DNA of 6,325 nt from DATAFO01 sp046728935. Lineage in GTDB: Bacteria > Actinomycetota > Thermoleophilia > Solirubrobacterales > 70-9. The position numbers and the translations under genes are program-made. This document shows, in pieces, positions 5,178-6,325 of this stretch (positions are counted from its first letter, which is position 1; each line of letters opens with the position of its first letter). The stretch is taken from positions 1 through 6,325 of the forward strand of contig JBKPFS010000089.1 in assembly GCA_046728935.1 (NCBI GenBank), read 5' to 3'. The notes under the pieces are model-generated. The model saw nothing but the letters and a program-made list of their open reading frames with translations, did not search any database and was not told the origin of the DNA.

Positions 5178-5234
5178 GGCGGCTCTGACGCCGGCGCCAG
5201 CGAGGCGAGATCGGGGCGCCAGGTAAGAGCCGCC
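5178..5234. terminator. Nested inverted repeat between convergent genes
   Basis: GGCGGCTCT at 5178-5186 is perfectly complementary to AGAGCCGCC at 5226-5234. Within the 39-nt loop, GGCGCC at 5193-5198 can pair with GGCGCC at 5215-5220. The structure fills most of the 77-bp gap between two convergent genes and would fold on either transcript. There are no T-runs, so a bidirectional terminator or decay barrier is inferred from position only. Confidence 0.4.
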
Positions 5235-5238
5235 CCTG

Positions 5239-6111
5239 TTACTTGTGGCAGATCGCGTGGGCCGTGACCGTCACGTCCGCGGAGTAGTGGTCGAACGCCC
5301 CGATCCAAGCGTTGCGGCCTAGCGGCCCGGTCCCGTTGAAGATCGAATCGCCGATGGAGACCGGGGTCTGTAGGCCTCCACCCACGATCTTGGTCCTGCC
5401 CGGGCAGGTCGCGGTCGCGGTGCCCTCTGTGTTCTGCTCCACCACCTCGGAGGCCGAGCTGCGCTTCAGCTTGCGCCCGAACTTCCCCTTCGCGCAGACC
5501 GCGTAGGTGGTGGTCGGAAGCTCGTCGTCCGTGTAGTTGTCGATTCGCCCTTCCCAGGCGTCGTCGAGCTTGCCGTTGCGGTCGGGTCCGTCGGCCGGTG
5601 CCGTCGAGGTGATCCATCCCCCGCCGCCGTCCGAGTACGACGCCGCCGGGCTCGAGATCCCGCCCGAAACCACCCGCTTGCGCCGCCCGCAGGTCGCCTC
5701 GACGGCGCCGTTACCCAGATCGACCGACTCCGTCTGCTTGCGGTAGCGAAGCGACTTGGCGGCCTTGCCCTTGGCGCAGATCGCCTCGGCGGTGATCCCC
5801 ACCGGAACGGTGCCGATGCTGCTGTTGTCGACCGAGACCGTCCAGCCGTCGTCGGGCTTGTGATCCCGGTCTCCGGCGTCGAACGGGGCGGTGTCGGCGA
5901 ACGCGACGCGACCCGAAAAGCCGGCGTCGTTGGTCTGACCGCCGCCGAGGACCCGCTGCTTTCCGGGGCATCTGACCTCGAAAGTGTGCAGATCCGTGGT
6001 CGTCAACGACGCCGTCTCGCTCACATCCTTGAAGGCCTGCGCGCCCGCCGGGGCTGCCAGCAGCCCAACCGCGCCGGCCGCGCACAAGAGTGCTTTTGAT
6101 CTCGTCCCCAC
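5239..6111 (-). CDS. Secreted protein of three repeated Cys-pair modules, function unknown
   Basis: 290-residue exported protein. The signal peptide has Arg4 and Lys6, a hydrophobic core LLCAAGAVGLLAAPAGA and likely cleavage after AQA at 26. The mature part is three copies of one module. Each opens with C-P/G-G/R-x-x-K/R-V/I-V/L-x-GG (CPGKQRVLGGG 48-58, CGRRKRVVSGG 141-151, CPGRTKIVGGG 236-246), continues to W-x-x-x-x-D-N/H-x (GWTVSVDN 89-96, AWEGRIDNY 185-193, AWIGAFDHY 268-276), and closes with A-x-C-x-K (AICAKG, AVCAKG, AICHK). The Cys pairs 48/112, 141/206 and 236/288 fit one disulfide per module. Modules 1 and 2 also share DGPDRNGKLDD-like stretches. I do not recognise a named domain. 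GTG 6111 is the only start giving a full signal peptide; the Shine-Dalgarno is weak. It is convergent with the beta-helix gene and divergent from the next gene. A surface or secreted binding role is a guess. Confidence 0.85.
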   Translation of the reverse strand: MGTRSKALLCAAGAVGLLAAPAGAQAFKDVSETASLTTTDLHTFEVRCPGKQRVLGGGQTNDAGFSGRVAFADTAPFDAGDRDHKPDDGWTVSVDNSSIGTVPVGITAEAICAKGKAAKSLRYRKQTESVDLGNGAVEATCGRRKRVVSGGISSPAASYSDGGGGWITSTAPADGPDRNGKLDDAWEGRIDNYTDDELPTTTYAVCAKGKFGRKLKRSSASEVVEQNTEGTATATCPGRTKIVGGGLQTPVSIGDSIFNGTGPLGRNAWIGAFDHYSADVTVTAHAICHK

Positions 6112-6132
6112 GTGCCTGGAAGACCCGCCGCG

Positions 6133-6138
6133 AGTCTA
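6133..6138 (-). promoter_or_regulatory. -10 box (TAGACT) for the three-module secreted protein
   Basis: On the minus strand TAGACT fits TANNNT and ends 21 nt before the GTG at 6111, which would leave a leader of about 15 nt. No good -35 is seen in the GC-rich stretch 6150-6165. Confidence 0.35.
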
Positions 6139-6179
6139 TCCCCACCGCTCGCGCCCAGCGCGCAGCGTGCGGGGGCGCA

Positions 6180-6211
6180 AATACCCAAATCCCAATCAGG
6201 ATTTGTGTATT
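6180..6211 (+). promoter_or_regulatory. 32-bp near-perfect palindrome, candidate operator
   Basis: The left arm AATACCCAAATCC (6180-6192) and right arm GGATTTGTGTATT (6199-6211) are complementary at 12 of 13 positions around the spacer CAATCA. The core is CAAATCC-N6-GGATTTG. The site is AT-rich in a very GC-rich region and its right arm runs into the -10 box at 6208-6213, so a bound dimeric regulator would block the promoter. It matches no operator I know. Confidence 0.6.
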
Positions 6212-6213
6212 CT
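6208..6213 (+). promoter_or_regulatory. -10 box (TATTCT) for the terminal gene, leaderless
   Basis: TATTCT matches TANNNT and ends 6 nt before the ATG at 6220, the same arrangement as at 1550-1562. No Shine-Dalgarno sequence precedes the ATG. Overlap with the palindrome at 6180-6211 implies regulation by repression. Confidence 0.5.
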
Positions 6214-6219
6214 CCGCGC

Positions 6220-6325
6220 ATGGAGCCGAGCGCGGTCAGCGAGGGCACCGCCAGCGAGCGCATCGTCGCCGAGCACAAGCTCGACGTCAGCCACAAGGAC
6301 CAGAAGGGCAAGGGCAAGGTCGGCT
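6220..6325 (+). CDS. Start of an unrecognised gene, truncated by the window end
   Basis: 35 codons and one base are present, open to the end of the window: MEPSAVSEGTASERIVAEHK, then LDVSHKDQKGKGKVG. The first half is acidic and polar, the second is Lys-rich (five Lys among residues 26-33). There is no signal peptide or membrane segment, so the product is probably cytoplasmic. The ATG at 6220 is supported by the TATTCT box 6 nt upstream. I do not recognise the family, and the visible part is too short to assign one. The palindrome over its promoter suggests it is specifically regulated, possibly by its own product. Confidence 0.6.
   Translation, partial: MEPSAVSEGTASERIVAEHKLDVSHKDQKGKGKVG

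Noticed and set aside
3572..5617. 681-codon open frame on the minus strand
   Set aside because: It is antisense to dodecin, the beta-helix gene and part of the secreted-protein gene. Its composition (runs of Ala, Val, Leu, Arg) mirrors the RTX repeats, and it resembles no family.
1..6325. CRISPR array, insertion sequence or phage genes
   Set aside because: No regularly spaced identical repeats, no transposase or integrase motifs and no terminal inverted repeats were seen.

Overview
This window is GC-rich DNA from a high-GC actinobacterium. The best guess is the class Thermoleophilia (Solirubrobacter-like). The reasons are the actinobacterial acyl-CoA carboxylase epsilon subunit, a secreted CSLREA / choice-of-anchor-Q / RTX-like protein typical of that group, a short four-helix 'FLDWY' membrane protein, and several TANNNT -10 boxes sitting 6-10 nt before start codons, as in leaderless actinobacterial genes. 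The taxonomic call is an inference from gene content only. No mobile element, CRISPR array, tRNA or rRNA was seen.

Left part (1-3448): the window opens inside an acyl-CoA carboxylase beta subunit, probably propionyl-CoA type. Next come a spacer with hairpins, a small four-helix membrane protein, and a start-less, truncated stump that looks like the N-terminus of a secreted TIGR03767-type metallophosphoesterase. On the opposite strand lies an ornithine cyclodeaminase / mu-crystallin family dehydrogenase. Divergent from it, across only 27 bp carrying two overlapping -10 boxes, is the small epsilon subunit of the carboxylase. Beta and epsilon are usually neighbours; here about 1.9 kb separates them, and the dead gene stump lies in that gap.

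Middle (3449-5161): a dodecin lacking the flavin-stacking tryptophan is followed at once by a large secreted beta-helix protein. That protein has no ATG, GTG or TTG that would keep its signal peptide, so it appears to begin at CTG. Its ribosome binding site overlaps the dodecin stop codon, and a strong hairpin lies just inside the gene. Its C-terminus is nine 9-residue RTX-like repeats rich in lysine.

Right part (5162-6325): a nested inverted repeat lies between convergent genes. It is followed, on the minus strand, by a secreted protein made of three Cys-pair modules. Divergent from that gene is the first 35 codons of an unrecognised gene, whose promoter is covered by a 32-bp near-perfect AT-rich palindrome that looks like an operator.

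How the genes work together: the two carboxylase subunits belong to one enzyme (short-chain acyl-CoA carboxylation). Dodecin and the beta-helix protein are probably co-transcribed, but no functional link between them can be read from sequence. The rest look like independent units. I do not see a defence or biosynthetic system here; the most unusual items are the CTG-start/hairpin junction, the terminal palindrome, and the split carboxylase locus with its dead stump.
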